Shown: piece by piece, positions 1 to 8,543 of the stretch
How the letters are laid out: each line of letters opens with the position of its first letter
Position numbering within the stretch: the first letter of the stretch is position 1
Assembly: GCA_023387235.1 (NCBI GenBank)
Contig: JAEWIJ010000235.1
Span: 1 to 19,384, forward strand
Origin: Pseudomonadota bacterium
Lineage (GTDB): Bacteria > Pseudomonadota > Alphaproteobacteria > Rhizobiales > Hyphomicrobiaceae
Direction: 5' to 3'
Length of the DNA stretch: 19,384 nt
Notes under the pieces: model-generated
Told to the model about the DNA's origin: nothing
Seen by the model: only the letters and a program-made list of their open reading frames with translations
Database searches by the model: none
Position numbers and translations under genes: made by a program

Positions 1-488
1 GCAAGATCGGCATCATGCCCGGCAATATCTTCCGGAAGGGCAACGTCGGCATCGTTTCGCGCTCCGGCACGCTGACATATGAGGCCGTCAAGCAGACGAG
101 CGACGCGGGCCTCGGCCAGTCGACGGCGGTCGGCATCGGCGGCGATCCGGTCAAGGGCACGGACTTCATCGATGTGCTCGACATGTTCCTCTCGGACGCG
201 GAGACCGAGGCCATCATCATGATCGGCGAGATCGGCGGCTCCTCCGAGGAGGACGCCTGCGAGTTCATCCGCCGCGAGGCCGCCAAGGGCCGTTCGAAGC
301 CGATGGCAGGCTTCATCGCTGGCGCAACGGCACCTCCGGGCCGCCGCATGGGGCACGCGGGTGCGATCATCTCGGGCGGCAAGGGCAAGGCCGAGGACAA
401 GTTCGCCGCGATGCGCGCCGCCGGCATTGCCGTCGCCGACAGCCCGGCGAGCCTCGGTACGACGCTGCTCGCGGCGGCGAAGGGCTGA
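1..488 (+). CDS. sucD: Succinyl-CoA synthetase (ADP-forming) alpha subunit, 3' part
   Basis: The alpha subunit of succinyl-CoA synthetase binds CoA and carries the phosphohistidine intermediate that interconverts succinyl-CoA with succinate plus ATP in the TCA cycle. The 5' end lies outside the window. The open frame already reads K-I-G-I before the internal ATG at 15, so that ATG is not the start. About 162 codons remain of a family length near 290-300. Visible motifs are KIGIMPG, SRSGTLTYE, GIGGDP, and GRRMGHAGAI, whose His (codon 354-356) is the phosphorylated active-site residue. The C-terminus looks complete. The partner sucC should lie just upstream outside the window. It precedes sucA on the same strand, but the 304-bp gap suggests sucA can be transcribed separately. 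Identification is secure. Confidence 0.97.
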   Translation, partial: KIGIMPGNIFRKGNVGIVSRSGTLTYEAVKQTSDAGLGQSTAVGIGGDPVKGTDFIDVLDMFLSDAETEAIIMIGEIGGSSEEDACEFIRREAAKGRSKPMAGFIAGATAPPGRRMGHAGAIISGGKGKAEDKFAAMRAAGIAVADSPASLGTTLLAAAKG

Positions 489-792
489 TCCGCCAGTTTC
501 GCGAACGCCAGCTCACGGTATGACGAGGTTTGTGCGCGCTTCATGTTCCGCGCATTCGTGCGCGCGCGCCTGAAGAACGTGCACCAAAACGTCACGCGTG
601 CTCAGTAATGTCTGGTGTCCGTAATGGAATCGCGGCACGCCCACCCATTGCATCCTGCAGTGAGTGCAACGATCTAATGACTACTCACGTGGTCGGATAT
701 GGTCTAAGGAACGCCGCAATCTTGAGCCGGATGCGCCGCGGACCGGGCCGCGCGTGCGCCCGTCATGAGGCCACAACAGGACGAAACTGCCG
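489..792 (+). promoter_or_regulatory. sucD-sucA intergenic region, candidate sucA promoter
   Basis: These 304 bp hold no credible gene; the short frames here have poor composition. The best sigma-70-like candidate on the + strand is TTGCAT (648-653) with TCTAAT (673-678), although the 19-bp spacing is long. The -35 element sits in a small dyad, TTGCA...TGCAA (648-669), around a CTGCAG palindrome. No rho-independent terminator with a T-run follows sucD, so read-through from sucCD is also possible. A likely sucA ribosome binding site, AGGA, lies at 778-781. The promoter call is inference from base pattern only. Confidence 0.3.
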
Positions 793-3756
793 ATGTCTCG
801 CCAGGAATCCAATCAAGCCTTTGCTCTCACTTCGTTTTTGAATGGCGTGAATGCCGCCTACATCGAGGAGATGCAGGCCCAGTACGAGCGCAATCCGGGC
901 TCGGTCAGCGACCAGTGGCGGCTGTTCTTCCAGAGCCTGCAGGAAGAGCAGGCCCGCCATGCGGCAGAGGGCAACGGCAATGGCGGACCGTCGTGGGGCC
1001 GCACGCTCGAGGAGCTGCAGGCACCGGGTGAGCTGGTTGCGGCTCTGACTTCGGATTTCGGCGCCGCCGAACGGGACGTGAGCGCGAAGCTCGGCCAGAG
1101 GGCGCAAGCCCTCGGCTACGAGCTGTCGCCGGCCGCCTCCTATCGCGCGACCCAGGACAGTCTTCGCGCCCTGATGCTGATTCGCGCCTACCGCGTGATG
1201 GGCCACCTCGCCGCCGATCTCGATCCCCTCGGTATCACGGAGCGGAAGATCCACAGGGAGCTGCGCGCCGAGACCTACGGCTTCACCGAGGCCGATCTCG
1301 ACCGCCCGATCTTCATCGACAAGGTGCTCGGCCTCGAAACCGCGACCATGCGTCAGATCCTGCGCATCGTGCGGCGGACCTACTGCCGCCAGATCGGCGT
1401 CGAGTTCATGCACATCACGAGCCCCGTGCAGAAGGCGTGGCTGCAGGAGCGCATCGAGGGGCAGGACAAGGACATCACGTTCACGCCCGAGGGCAAGCGC
1501 GCGATCCTCAACAAGCTGATCGAGTCCGAGTCCTTCGAGACCTTCGCCGACGTCAAGTACACCGGCACGAAGCGCTTCGGCCTCAATGGCGGTGAAGCCA
1601 TGATCCCGGCGCTGGAGCAGATCATCAAGCGCGGCGGCCAGCTCGGCGTGAAGGAGATCGTCTTCGGCATGGCGCACCGTGGGCGCCTCAATGTCCTCGC
1701 GAGCGTCCTGAGCAAGCCCCTGCGCGCGATCTTCAACGAGTTCAAGGGCGGCTCGTTCAAGCCCGACGACGTCGAGGGCTCGGGTGACGTGAAGTACCAC
1801 CTCGGTGCGTCCTCGGACCGCGAGTTCGACCAGAACAAGGTGCATCTGTCGCTGACGGCGAACCCCTCGCATCTCGAGATCGTCGATCCCGTCGTGCTCG
1901 GCAAGGTCCGCGCCAAGCAGGATCAGCACGGCTGCAAGCCGGGCGAGCGCGGCGCGGTGCTGCCGCTGCTCATCCACGGTGATGCGGCCTTTGCGGGCCA
2001 GGGCGTCGTCGCCGAGTGCTTCGGCCTTTCGGGCCTCAAGGGGCATCGGACCGGCGGCTCGATCCACTTCGTCATCAACAATCAGATCGGCTTCACGACG
2101 AACCCGCGCTACTCGCGCTCGTCGCCTTACTGCACCGACGTCGCCAAGATGGTCGAGGCGCCGATCTTCCATGTGAACGGCGACAATCCGGAAGCGGTCG
2201 TGCACGTCGCCAAGATTGCGACCGAGTTCCGCCAGCGCTTTCAGAAGCCGGTCGTCATCGACATGGTGTGCTATCGCCGCTACGGGCACAACGAGTCCGA
2301 CGAGCCGGCGTTCACGCAGCCGCTCATGTACCGCAAGATCCGCTCGCACGCGACGACGTCGCAGATCTACGCCAAGCAGCTCATCGAGGAAGGCGTCGTC
2401 ACAGCCGAGGACGAGGCGGCGCTGCGTCAGCAGAACCGGGCGCGTCTCGACGAGGAGATGGCCGCTGCGGAAAGCTACAAGCCGAACAAGGCGGACTGGC
2501 TCGATGGCCGCTGGTCCGACATCGGCTTTGCCGAGGATGAGGCGCGCCGCGGCAATACCGGCGTCGAGCTCGATGTGCTGCGCGATGTGGGCCGCCGCAT
2601 CACCAGCATTCCGCAGGACTTCAACGCCCACAAGACCATCCAGCGCCTGCTCGACCGCCGCCGCGAGATGATCGAGACGGGCGAAGGCATCGACTGGGCG
2701 ATGGCCGAGCAACTCGCCTACGGCACGCTGCTGAAGGAAGGCGTTCCCGTCCGCCTCTCGGGCCAGGATGTCGAGCGCGGTACGTTCTCGCAGCGCCATT
2801 CGGTGCTGATCGACCAGGAGAGCGAGCGCCGCTACACGCCGCTCAAATACGTCGCGCCGGATCAGGCCCGCTTCGAGGTCATCAACTCGATGCTCTCGGA
2901 GGAGGCAGTCCTCGGTTTCGAGTACGGCTATACGCTCGCCGAGCCCATGGCGCTCGTCATGTGGGAGGCGCAGTTCGGCGACTTCGCGAACGGCGCGCAG
3001 GTCGTGTTCGATCAGTTCCTGTCGTCGGGCGAGAGGAAGTGGCTGCGCATGTCCGGCCTCGTCTGCCTGCTGCCGCACGGCTACGAAGGCCAGGGGCCGG
3101 AGCATTCCTCGGCCCGGCTCGAGCGCTATCTGCAGATGTGCGCCGAGGACAACTGGCAGGTCGCGAACTGCTCGACGCCGGCCAACTACTTCCACATCCT
3201 GCGCCGCCAGATGAAGCGAAAGTTCCGGAAGCCGCTCATCCTCATGACGCCGAAGTCGCTGCTGCGGCACAAGCGCGTCACCTCGCGGCTCGACGAGATG
3301 GGACCCGGCACGACGTTCCACCGCGTGCTCTGGGATGACGCGCAGTGCCGCGAGGGCGAGAAGATCAAGCTCGTCGCTGACGAGAAGATCCGCCGTGTCG
3401 TGATGTGCTCGGGCAAGGTGTACTACGACCTCTACGAGGCGCGCGAAGCGGCCGGCATCGACGACGTCTACATTCTGCGCGTCGAGCAGTTCTATCCGTT
3501 CCCGGCGAAGGCGCTCATGACCGAGCTCTCCCGCTTCCCGAAGGCCGAGATGGTCTGGGCGCAGGAAGAGCCGAAGAACATGGGCGCGTGGTCCTTCATG
3601 GAGCCGAACCTCGAGTGGGTGCTCGAGCAGATCAAGGCCAAGCATCCGCGCGTGCGGTACGCCGGCCGTCCTTCCTCGGCCGCGACGGCAACGGGTCTCG
3701 CGAAGAAGCACAGCGAAGAGCAGAAGAATCTGATTGATCAGGCGCTGAGTGCCTGA
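793..3756 (+). CDS. sucA: 2-oxoglutarate dehydrogenase E1 component
   Basis: Thiamine-diphosphate-dependent E1 subunit that decarboxylates 2-oxoglutarate and succinylates the lipoyl group of E2 (SucB). It acts in the cytoplasm as part of the 2-oxoglutarate dehydrogenase complex. The 987-residue length is typical for alphaproteobacteria. The N-terminus has the E1o leader with FLNGVNAAYIEEM and the D-QWR-FF pattern. GMAHRGRLNVL is at about residues 292-302. The ThDP-binding stretch runs from GDAAFAGQG (about 396) to VINNQIGF (Asn-Asn 429-430). The C-terminal transketolase-like region has FEYGYTL, LLPHGYEGQGPEHSSAR and EEPKNMGAW. The ATG at 793 is preceded by AGGA and gives the expected N-terminus. 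sucB follows after 54 bp, so cotranscription is likely. Identification is secure. Confidence 0.98.
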   Translation: MSRQESNQAFALTSFLNGVNAAYIEEMQAQYERNPGSVSDQWRLFFQSLQEEQARHAAEGNGNGGPSWGRTLEELQAPGELVAALTSDFGAAERDVSAKLGQRAQALGYELSPAASYRATQDSLRALMLIRAYRVMGHLAADLDPLGITERKIHRELRAETYGFTEADLDRPIFIDKVLGLETATMRQILRIVRRTYCRQIGVEFMHITSPVQKAWLQERIEGQDKDITFTPEGKRAILNKLIESESFETFADVKYTGTKRFGLNGGEAMIPALEQIIKRGGQLGVKEIVFGMAHRGRLNVLASVLSKPLRAIFNEFKGGSFKPDDVEGSGDVKYHLGASSDREFDQNKVHLSLTANPSHLEIVDPVVLGKVRAKQDQHGCKPGERGAVLPLLIHGDAAFAGQGVVAECFGLSGLKGHRTGGSIHFVINNQIGFTTNPRYSRSSPYCTDVAKMVEAPIFHVNGDNPEAVVHVAKIATEFRQRFQKPVVIDMVCYRRYGHNESDEPAFTQPLMYRKIRSHATTSQIYAKQLIEEGVVTAEDEAALRQQNRARLDEEMAAAESYKPNKADWLDGRWSDIGFAEDEARRGNTGVELDVLRDVGRRITSIPQDFNAHKTIQRLLDRRREMIETGEGIDWAMAEQLAYGTLLKEGVPVRLSGQDVERGTFSQRHSVLIDQESERRYTPLKYVAPDQARFEVINSMLSEEAVLGFEYGYTLAEPMALVMWEAQFGDFANGAQVVFDQFLSSGERKWLRMSGLVCLLPHGYEGQGPEHSSARLERYLQMCAEDNWQVANCSTPANYFHILRRQMKRKFRKPLILMTPKSLLRHKRVTSRLDEMGPGTTFHRVLWDDAQCREGEKIKLVADEKIRRVVMCSGKVYYDLYEAREAAGIDDVYILRVEQFYPFPAKALMTELSRFPKAEMVWAQEEPKNMGAWSFMEPNLEWVLEQIKAKHPRVRYAGRPSSAATATGLAKKHSEEQKNLIDQALSA

Positions 3757-3810
3757 GCAGGAGAAGCTTGCGCGGCCGATCCGCGGCCCGCGCAATGAAA
3801 GGCGAATAGG

Positions 3811-5091
3811 ATGGCGATCGATATCAAAGTGCCGACGCTCGGCGAATCCGTGACCGAGGCGACGCTTGCGAAATGGTTCAAGAAAGCGGGCGAGGCGGTC
3901 GCCGTCGACGAGCCGCTGTGCGAGCTCGAGACCGACAAGGTGACGGTCGAGGTTTCGGCGCCGTCGAATGGCGTGCTTGCCGAGCTGGCCGTCGAAGAAG
4001 GCGCGACCGTTGCTGTCGGTACGGTGATCGGTCGCCTCAATGAAGGCGGCGCGCCGGCCAAGGCAGCCGCTCCCGCCGCAGCGCCCAAGGCAGAAGCAAA
4101 GGCATCGCAGAAAGCAGCCCCTGCTTCGTCGGGTCCGGCCATGCCGCCCTCTCCGGCGGCCGGCAAGATGATGAAGGAGAAGGGCCTCTCCGAGAGCGAC
4201 GTCGCGGGCTCCGGAAAGCGCGGGCAGGTTCTCAAGGAGGATGTGCTCGTCGCCGAGGCCAAGCCTCAGTCCCAGTCTCAGCCAAAGTCGCAGCCCGCCC
4301 CGGCGGCAGCCTCGACGACCGTCGCCTATGCGCCGTCCGTGCCGAGCGTCGTGCCGCAACAGATGCGGCTGCCCTCCGCGCCGAATGACGAGTCGCGCGA
4401 GGAGCGCGTGCGCATGACGCGGCTGCGCCAGACTATCGCGCGGCGCCTCAAGGATGCGCAGAATACTGCCGCCATGCTCACCACGTTCAACGATGTGGAC
4501 ATGAGCGCGGTCATGGCCATGCGCAACCAGTACAAGGACCTGTTCGAGAAGCGCCACGGCGTGAAGCTCGGCTTCATGAGCTTCTTCGTGAAGGCGTGCA
4601 TCCAGGCGCTGAAGGAAATCCCGGCCGTGAACGCCGAGATCGACGGCGCCGACGTCATCTACAAGAACTACTATCACATCGGCGTCGCCGTCGGCACGGA
4701 GAAGGGTCTCGTCGTGCCCGTGGTGCGCGAAGCCGATCGCATGAACCTCGCCGAGATCGAGGCCAAGATCGCCGACTTCGGCCGCCGCGCCCGCGACGGC
4801 AAGCTCTCCATCGACGAGATGCAGGGTGGCACGTTCACGATCTCGAATGGCGGCGTGTACGGCTCGCTCATGTCGACGCCGATCCTCAACGCGCCGCAGT
4901 CCGGCATTCTCGGCATGCACAAGATCGAGGATCGTGCTGTCGTGCGGAACGGCCAGATCGTCATCCGGCCGATGATGTACCTGGCGCTCAGCTACGATCA
5001 TCGTATTGTCGATGGCCGCGAGGCCGTCACCTTCCTCGTGCGTGTCAAGGAATGCCTCGAGGATCCGCAGCGCTTCGTGCTGGAGCTCTGA
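3811..5091 (+). CDS. sucB: 2-oxoglutarate dehydrogenase E2, dihydrolipoyl succinyltransferase
   Basis: Core subunit of the 2-oxoglutarate dehydrogenase complex, transferring succinyl from lipoyl-lysine to CoA. The 426 residues show the full family layout. A lipoyl domain occupies about 1-77, with the lipoylated lysine in ETDKVTVEV at K43. An Ala/Pro/Lys-rich swinging linker follows at 80-110. The peripheral-subunit binding domain is at about 111-148 (SPAAGKMM...GKRGQVLKEDV). A second flexible Gln/Ser/Pro linker follows, then the catalytic domain from about 190. The catalytic SYDHRIVDGRE places His397 and Asp401. There is one lipoyl domain, which favours the SucB rather than a multi-domain AceF reading, and the position after sucA settles it. 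AAAGG lies eight bases before the ATG at 3811. lpdA follows after 84 bp on the same strand. Confidence 0.98.
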   Translation: MAIDIKVPTLGESVTEATLAKWFKKAGEAVAVDEPLCELETDKVTVEVSAPSNGVLAELAVEEGATVAVGTVIGRLNEGGAPAKAAAPAAAPKAEAKASQKAAPASSGPAMPPSPAAGKMMKEKGLSESDVAGSGKRGQVLKEDVLVAEAKPQSQSQPKSQPAPAAASTTVAYAPSVPSVVPQQMRLPSAPNDESREERVRMTRLRQTIARRLKDAQNTAAMLTTFNDVDMSAVMAMRNQYKDLFEKRHGVKLGFMSFFVKACIQALKEIPAVNAEIDGADVIYKNYYHIGVAVGTEKGLVVPVVREADRMNLAEIEAKIADFGRRARDGKLSIDEMQGGTFTISNGGVYGSLMSTPILNAPQSGILGMHKIEDRAVVRNGQIVIRPMMYLALSYDHRIVDGREAVTFLVRVKECLEDPQRFVLEL

Positions 5092-5175
5092 TCCGGCGCA
5101 GCCATTCCCCAACACTGCCACGCGCAACGTCAATGGGCGGCGCGTGCGCGCTTCATCTGAATATGTGAGCCTGTC

Positions 5176-6579
5176 ATGAGCGCTTCCTACGATCTCGTCG
5201 TCATCGGCACCGGCCCTGGCGGCTATGTGTGTGCGATCCGCGCGGCCCAGCTCGGCATGAAGGTCGCCGTTGTCGAGAAGCGCGCGACGCACGGCGGAAC
5301 TTGTCTCAATGTGGGCTGCATTCCCTCGAAGGCGCTGCTGCACGCGAGCGAGCTCTATCACGAGGCGGCGCACGGCTTTGCCGCCATGGGTATCGACGCC
5401 AAGCCGTCGTTCGATCTGGCGCGGATGCTCGCCTACAAGGACGAGGGCGTGAAGGGCAACACGGCCGGCATCGAGTTCCTTTTCAAGAAGAACAAGATCA
5501 CGGCCTATCACGGGCTCGGCCGCATTGCCGGCGCGGGCAAGGTCGAGATCGTGCTGACGGCCGGCGGCACCGAGACGCTCGAAGCGAAGAATATCGTCAT
5601 TGCGGCCGGCTCCGACGTCGCGAAGCTCCCCGGCATCGAGATCGACGAGAAGCAGGTCGTGTCTTCGACGGGCGCGCTCGTGCTCGACAAGGTTCCGGAG
5701 AAGTTGCTGGTCGTCGGCGCTGGCGTGATCGGCTTGGAACTCGGCAGCGTCTATCGCCGGCTTGGCTCGGAAGTGACGGTCATCGAATTCCTCGACCGCA
5801 TTCTGCCCGGCATGGATCTCGATGTGGCGAAGAGCTTTCAGCGCCTGCTGGCGAAGCAGGGCTTTGCATTCAAGCTCAGCTCCAAGGTCACGGGCATCAA
5901 GACGGCGAAGAGCGGCTGCACGGTCACTGTCGAGCCGGCCAAGGGCGGCGATGCCGAGGAGATCAAGGCGGACGTCGTGCTCGTCGCCATCGGGCGCGTC
6001 CCGTACACGACGGGGCTCGGTCTCGAAGCGGCGGGCGTGAAGCTCGACGATCGGAAGCGCATCACCGTTGATGAGCATTATCAGACGAGCGTTCCCGGCA
6101 TCTATGCGATCGGCGATGTGATCACCGGCCCGATGCTCGCGCACAAGGCCGAGGATGAGGGCGTTGCGGTCGCGGAAATCCTCGCCGGGCAGGCGGGGCA
6201 CGTGAACTATGGCGTCATCCCGAGCGTCATCTACACCGCGCCGGAAGTTGCGTCCGTCGGCAAGACCGAGGAGGAGCTGAAGGCGTTCGGCATTCCCTAC
6301 AAGGTCGGCAAGTTCCCCTTCACGGCGAACGCGCGCGCGAAAGTGAATCGCACGAGCGACGGCTTCGTGAAAGTGCTCGCCGATGCCGCGACGGACCGCA
6401 TTCTCGGCGTGCACATTATCGGCGCCAACGCCGGCGAGCTGATCGGCGAAGCGACGGTGATCATGGAGTTCGGCGGCTCAGCGGAGGATCTGGCCCGCAC
6501 GTGCCACGCGCACCCGACGCTGTCCGAGGCGATCAAGGAAGCCGCCCTCGCCGTCGACAAGCGCCCCATCCATATGTGA
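5176..6579 (+). CDS. lpdA: Dihydrolipoamide dehydrogenase (E3)
   Basis: FAD flavoprotein that reoxidises the dihydrolipoyl arm of E2 with NAD+. The 467-residue length is standard. The N-terminal FAD-binding GTGPGGY is at about 11-17. The redox-active disulfide GGTCLNVGCIPSK gives Cys43 and Cys48. The NAD-binding VVGAGVIGLELG lies in the central domain, followed by YAIGDV and the dimerisation domain. The C-terminal HPTLSE pair His446/Glu451 forms the catalytic base. It is the last gene of the suc cluster. The ribosome binding site before the ATG is weak (GTGAG), perhaps relying on upstream translation. Its stop is only six bases from the end of the convergent FAD oxidoreductase gene, and no terminator hairpin lies between them. 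Placement beside sucAB points to the 2-oxoglutarate complex, but the same E3 could serve other 2-oxoacid dehydrogenases. Confidence 0.97.
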   Translation: MSASYDLVVIGTGPGGYVCAIRAAQLGMKVAVVEKRATHGGTCLNVGCIPSKALLHASELYHEAAHGFAAMGIDAKPSFDLARMLAYKDEGVKGNTAGIEFLFKKNKITAYHGLGRIAGAGKVEIVLTAGGTETLEAKNIVIAAGSDVAKLPGIEIDEKQVVSSTGALVLDKVPEKLLVVGAGVIGLELGSVYRRLGSEVTVIEFLDRILPGMDLDVAKSFQRLLAKQGFAFKLSSKVTGIKTAKSGCTVTVEPAKGGDAEEIKADVVLVAIGRVPYTTGLGLEAAGVKLDDRKRITVDEHYQTSVPGIYAIGDVITGPMLAHKAEDEGVAVAEILAGQAGHVNYGVIPSVIYTAPEVASVGKTEEELKAFGIPYKVGKFPFTANARAKVNRTSDGFVKVLADAATDRILGVHIIGANAGELIGEATVIMEFGGSAEDLARTCHAHPTLSEAIKEAALAVDKRPIHM

Positions 6580-6585
6580 TCGGCG

Positions 6586-8202
6586 CTACTTCCACCGCCA
6601 CTTCGACTTCAGATCGCGGATGATCTCGCGTGCCGCGTTATGACCGGGCGCGCCTGTCACGCCACCGCCCGGATGGGCGCCCGATCCGCAGAGATAGAGA
6701 CCCGGCACCGGCAGGCGGTAGTTCGCGTGGCCCAACACGGGCCGCGCCGAGAAAAGCTGATCCAGTGACAACTGGCCGTGGAAGATGTCGCCGTCGACGA
6801 GGCCGAAGCGCATTTCCAGATCGAGCGGCGAGAGCACCTGCCGCGCGATCATGGACACCTTGAAGTTCGGCGCGTGCTTCGTAACGGTGTCGATGACGAG
6901 ATCGGCGAACTGCTCTTTCTCGTGCGCATTGGCCCACGTGCGCGGTGTCGGAAGATGCGGCGCGACGTGCTGCACGAAGAGGCTTGCAACGTGCTGGCCC
7001 GGCGGCGCGAGGCTGTCGTCGAGCGTCGAGGGGATCAGCATTTCGACCACCGGCTCGCGTGACCACCCTTCGCGGCGCGCATCGAGATGGGCGCGGTCGA
7101 GATAGTCGATCGTCGGACCGATGATGATGCCGGCACCATGATGCGCCTGCTGGTTCGTGCCGGGTCGGCAGCGAAAATCCGGCAGCTCGGAAAGCGCGAC
7201 GTTCATGCGGAACGTGCCGGAGCCGGTCTTGATGTTGAGGAATCTGGCGCGCAGCTCCGGCGCGAGGGCATCCTCTGGAACGATCGAGCGAAAGAGCAGC
7301 TTCGGCCCGATGCCCGACGCTACGGCGCGGGCGCGGATCTCTTCCCCGCTCTCGAGCACGGCGCCTGCCACCCATCCGCCGGCCATGCGCAGCTTCGCGA
7401 CGCGTGCGTTCGTGCGGATTTCGGCGCCGGCCGCACGGGCCGACGCGGCGATCGCATCCGAGATCGCACCCATGCCGCCGATCGCGTGCCCCCACACGCC
7501 CGGCTTGCCGTTCACCTCGCCGAAGCAGTGATGGAGCAGCACGTAGGCCGTGCCGGGTGTGTGCGGCGAGGCATAGGCGCCAACAATGCCGTCGAAGGCG
7601 AAGGCGGCTTTCACGATGTCGCTCTCGAACCACTGGTCCAGGAAGTCGGCGGCGCTCTTCGTGAAGAGGTCCGTGACGAGACGCCAACCCGTGAGATCGA
7701 GACCGCGCAGGCGGCGCGCGAGACCCGCCCCGCGGACCAGCTCCGCAACGCCGCCGCCGACGTTTGGCGGCGTACGCAACACGAGATCGCGCAGAAGATC
7801 CGCTGCGCGCTCCAAGGCCGCATCGTAGGCTGGCAGGCGCTCGGCGTCGCGGGCGGAGAACGGTGCGATGGCGCGCTGCCGGTTCGCGAGCCCATAGGGC
7901 ATGAGCAGGCTGCGCTCGGCATCGATGGGCCAGAAGTTTGCCGCCGGCCGCTCGACGATCCTGAGCCCGTGACGCGCCAGCTCCAGGTCGGCGATGACCT
8001 TCGGATTGAGCAGGCTGACCGTGTAGGAGGCGACGGAATTGCGAAAGCCCGGCGCGAAGCCCTCGGTCACGGCGGCGCCGCCGACCACGTCGTGCGCCTC
8101 CAGCACGACGACCTTCAGCCCGGCGCGTGCGAGATAGGCGGCGCAGGTGAGGCCGTTGTGGCCCCCGCCGATGATGGCAACGTCGTAGGTGTGATCGCTC
8201 AT
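6586..8202 (-). CDS. FAD-dependent oxidoreductase, PYROXD2/phytoene desaturase-like (COG1233)
   Basis: 538-residue flavoprotein of the amine oxidase/carotenoid desaturase superfamily. The FAD dinucleotide-binding motif IIGGGHNG is at residues 10-17, followed by a beta strand ending in Glu35 that would bind the FAD ribose. A GG-motif (VVGGAAVTE) comes next. The C-terminal flavin motif GLYLCGSGAHPGGGVTGAPG is the signature of the PYROXD2-like group rather than true CrtI. No carotenoid genes lie nearby, so phytoene desaturation is unlikely and the substrate is unknown. I chose the ATG at 8202 because it begins the FAD fold and has an AGGAG-type site nine bases upstream; the frame is open a further 41 codons upstream, but that peptide has no family character. 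It is convergent with lpdA and divergent from the 2-hydroxyacid dehydrogenase gene. Confidence 0.9.
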   Translation of the reverse strand: MSDHTYDVAIIGGGHNGLTCAAYLARAGLKVVVLEAHDVVGGAAVTEGFAPGFRNSVASYTVSLLNPKVIADLELARHGLRIVERPAANFWPIDAERSLLMPYGLANRQRAIAPFSARDAERLPAYDAALERAADLLRDLVLRTPPNVGGGVAELVRGAGLARRLRGLDLTGWRLVTDLFTKSAADFLDQWFESDIVKAAFAFDGIVGAYASPHTPGTAYVLLHHCFGEVNGKPGVWGHAIGGMGAISDAIAASARAAGAEIRTNARVAKLRMAGGWVAGAVLESGEEIRARAVASGIGPKLLFRSIVPEDALAPELRARFLNIKTGSGTFRMNVALSELPDFRCRPGTNQQAHHGAGIIIGPTIDYLDRAHLDARREGWSREPVVEMLIPSTLDDSLAPPGQHVASLFVQHVAPHLPTPRTWANAHEKEQFADLVIDTVTKHAPNFKVSMIARQVLSPLDLEMRFGLVDGDIFHGQLSLDQLFSARPVLGHANYRLPVPGLYLCGSGAHPGGGVTGAPGHNAAREIIRDLKSKWRWK

Positions 8203-8543
8203 GCGTGCCTTCTCCTCGCCGGAGAGACAGCAGGAATCGCGCCCATAAACAACAAGGTCCTCCCAGTTACGGAAGGACCTTCCTGCCCGACTCGCCACGC
8301 ACTCGGCCCCGCACCAAGTGCCCATCGGGCCCTCACGCGGCGGTCGATATACTCAATTAACCATAATCGAGGCGAGGCGCGCAACTACAGCAAGCCCGAC
8401 CGGACGATAGCAGCCGTGTGCCGGGAAATGGGGCGGTCGCGAGTTTTGCTCAAAGGGTTGTCACCCTTCTGCGGCGATGCGATGCTCGCGCGACGCGTCG
8501 CGTCCATGCCGATAAACCTCACGCCAGGAGCCGAAATTCTTCC
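8203..8543. promoter_or_regulatory. Divergent promoter region with AT-rich island
   Basis: This 341-bp gap between two divergent genes has no plausible ORF. An AT-rich stretch at about 8344-8370 stands out from the GC-rich surroundings. It is flanked by TCGAT (8344-8348) and ATCGA (8366-8370), and contains CATAAT on the + strand and TATATC on the minus strand, both -10-like. It is the best candidate for a bidirectional promoter or regulator site. No convincing -35 element was found for either direction. AGGAG at 8526-8530 probably serves the hydroxyacid dehydrogenase, with a rather long 13-base spacing. Confidence 0.35.
8254..8281. repeat. Perfect 8-bp inverted repeat upstream of the FAD oxidoreductase
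   Basis: AAGGTCCT (8254-8261) and AGGACCTT (8274-8281) are exact reverse complements separated by 12 bp. The element lies 52 bp upstream of the FAD oxidoreductase start, within its likely leader. It could be an operator for a dimeric regulator or a hairpin in the mRNA leader. No T-run follows on either strand, so a terminator is unlikely. Confidence 0.45.

Noticed and set aside
489..792. Short + strand frames at 361-573 and 530-841 as genes between sucD and sucA
   Set aside because: Arg/Ser/Ala-rich translations overlapping sucD or the sucA start, with no ribosome binding sites of note.
763..6414. A 1883-codon open frame on the minus strand across sucA, sucB and lpdA
   Set aside because: It lies wholly antisense to three securely identified genes, has low-complexity Arg/His/Leu/Asp-rich composition and no recognisable domain. 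Strong G/C third-position bias in the sense genes explains the lack of stops.
6586..8202. Carotenoid desaturase (CrtI) assignment for the FAD oxidoreductase
   Set aside because: The C-terminal motif and overall pattern fit the PYROXD2-like group better, and no carotenoid biosynthesis genes are in the window.
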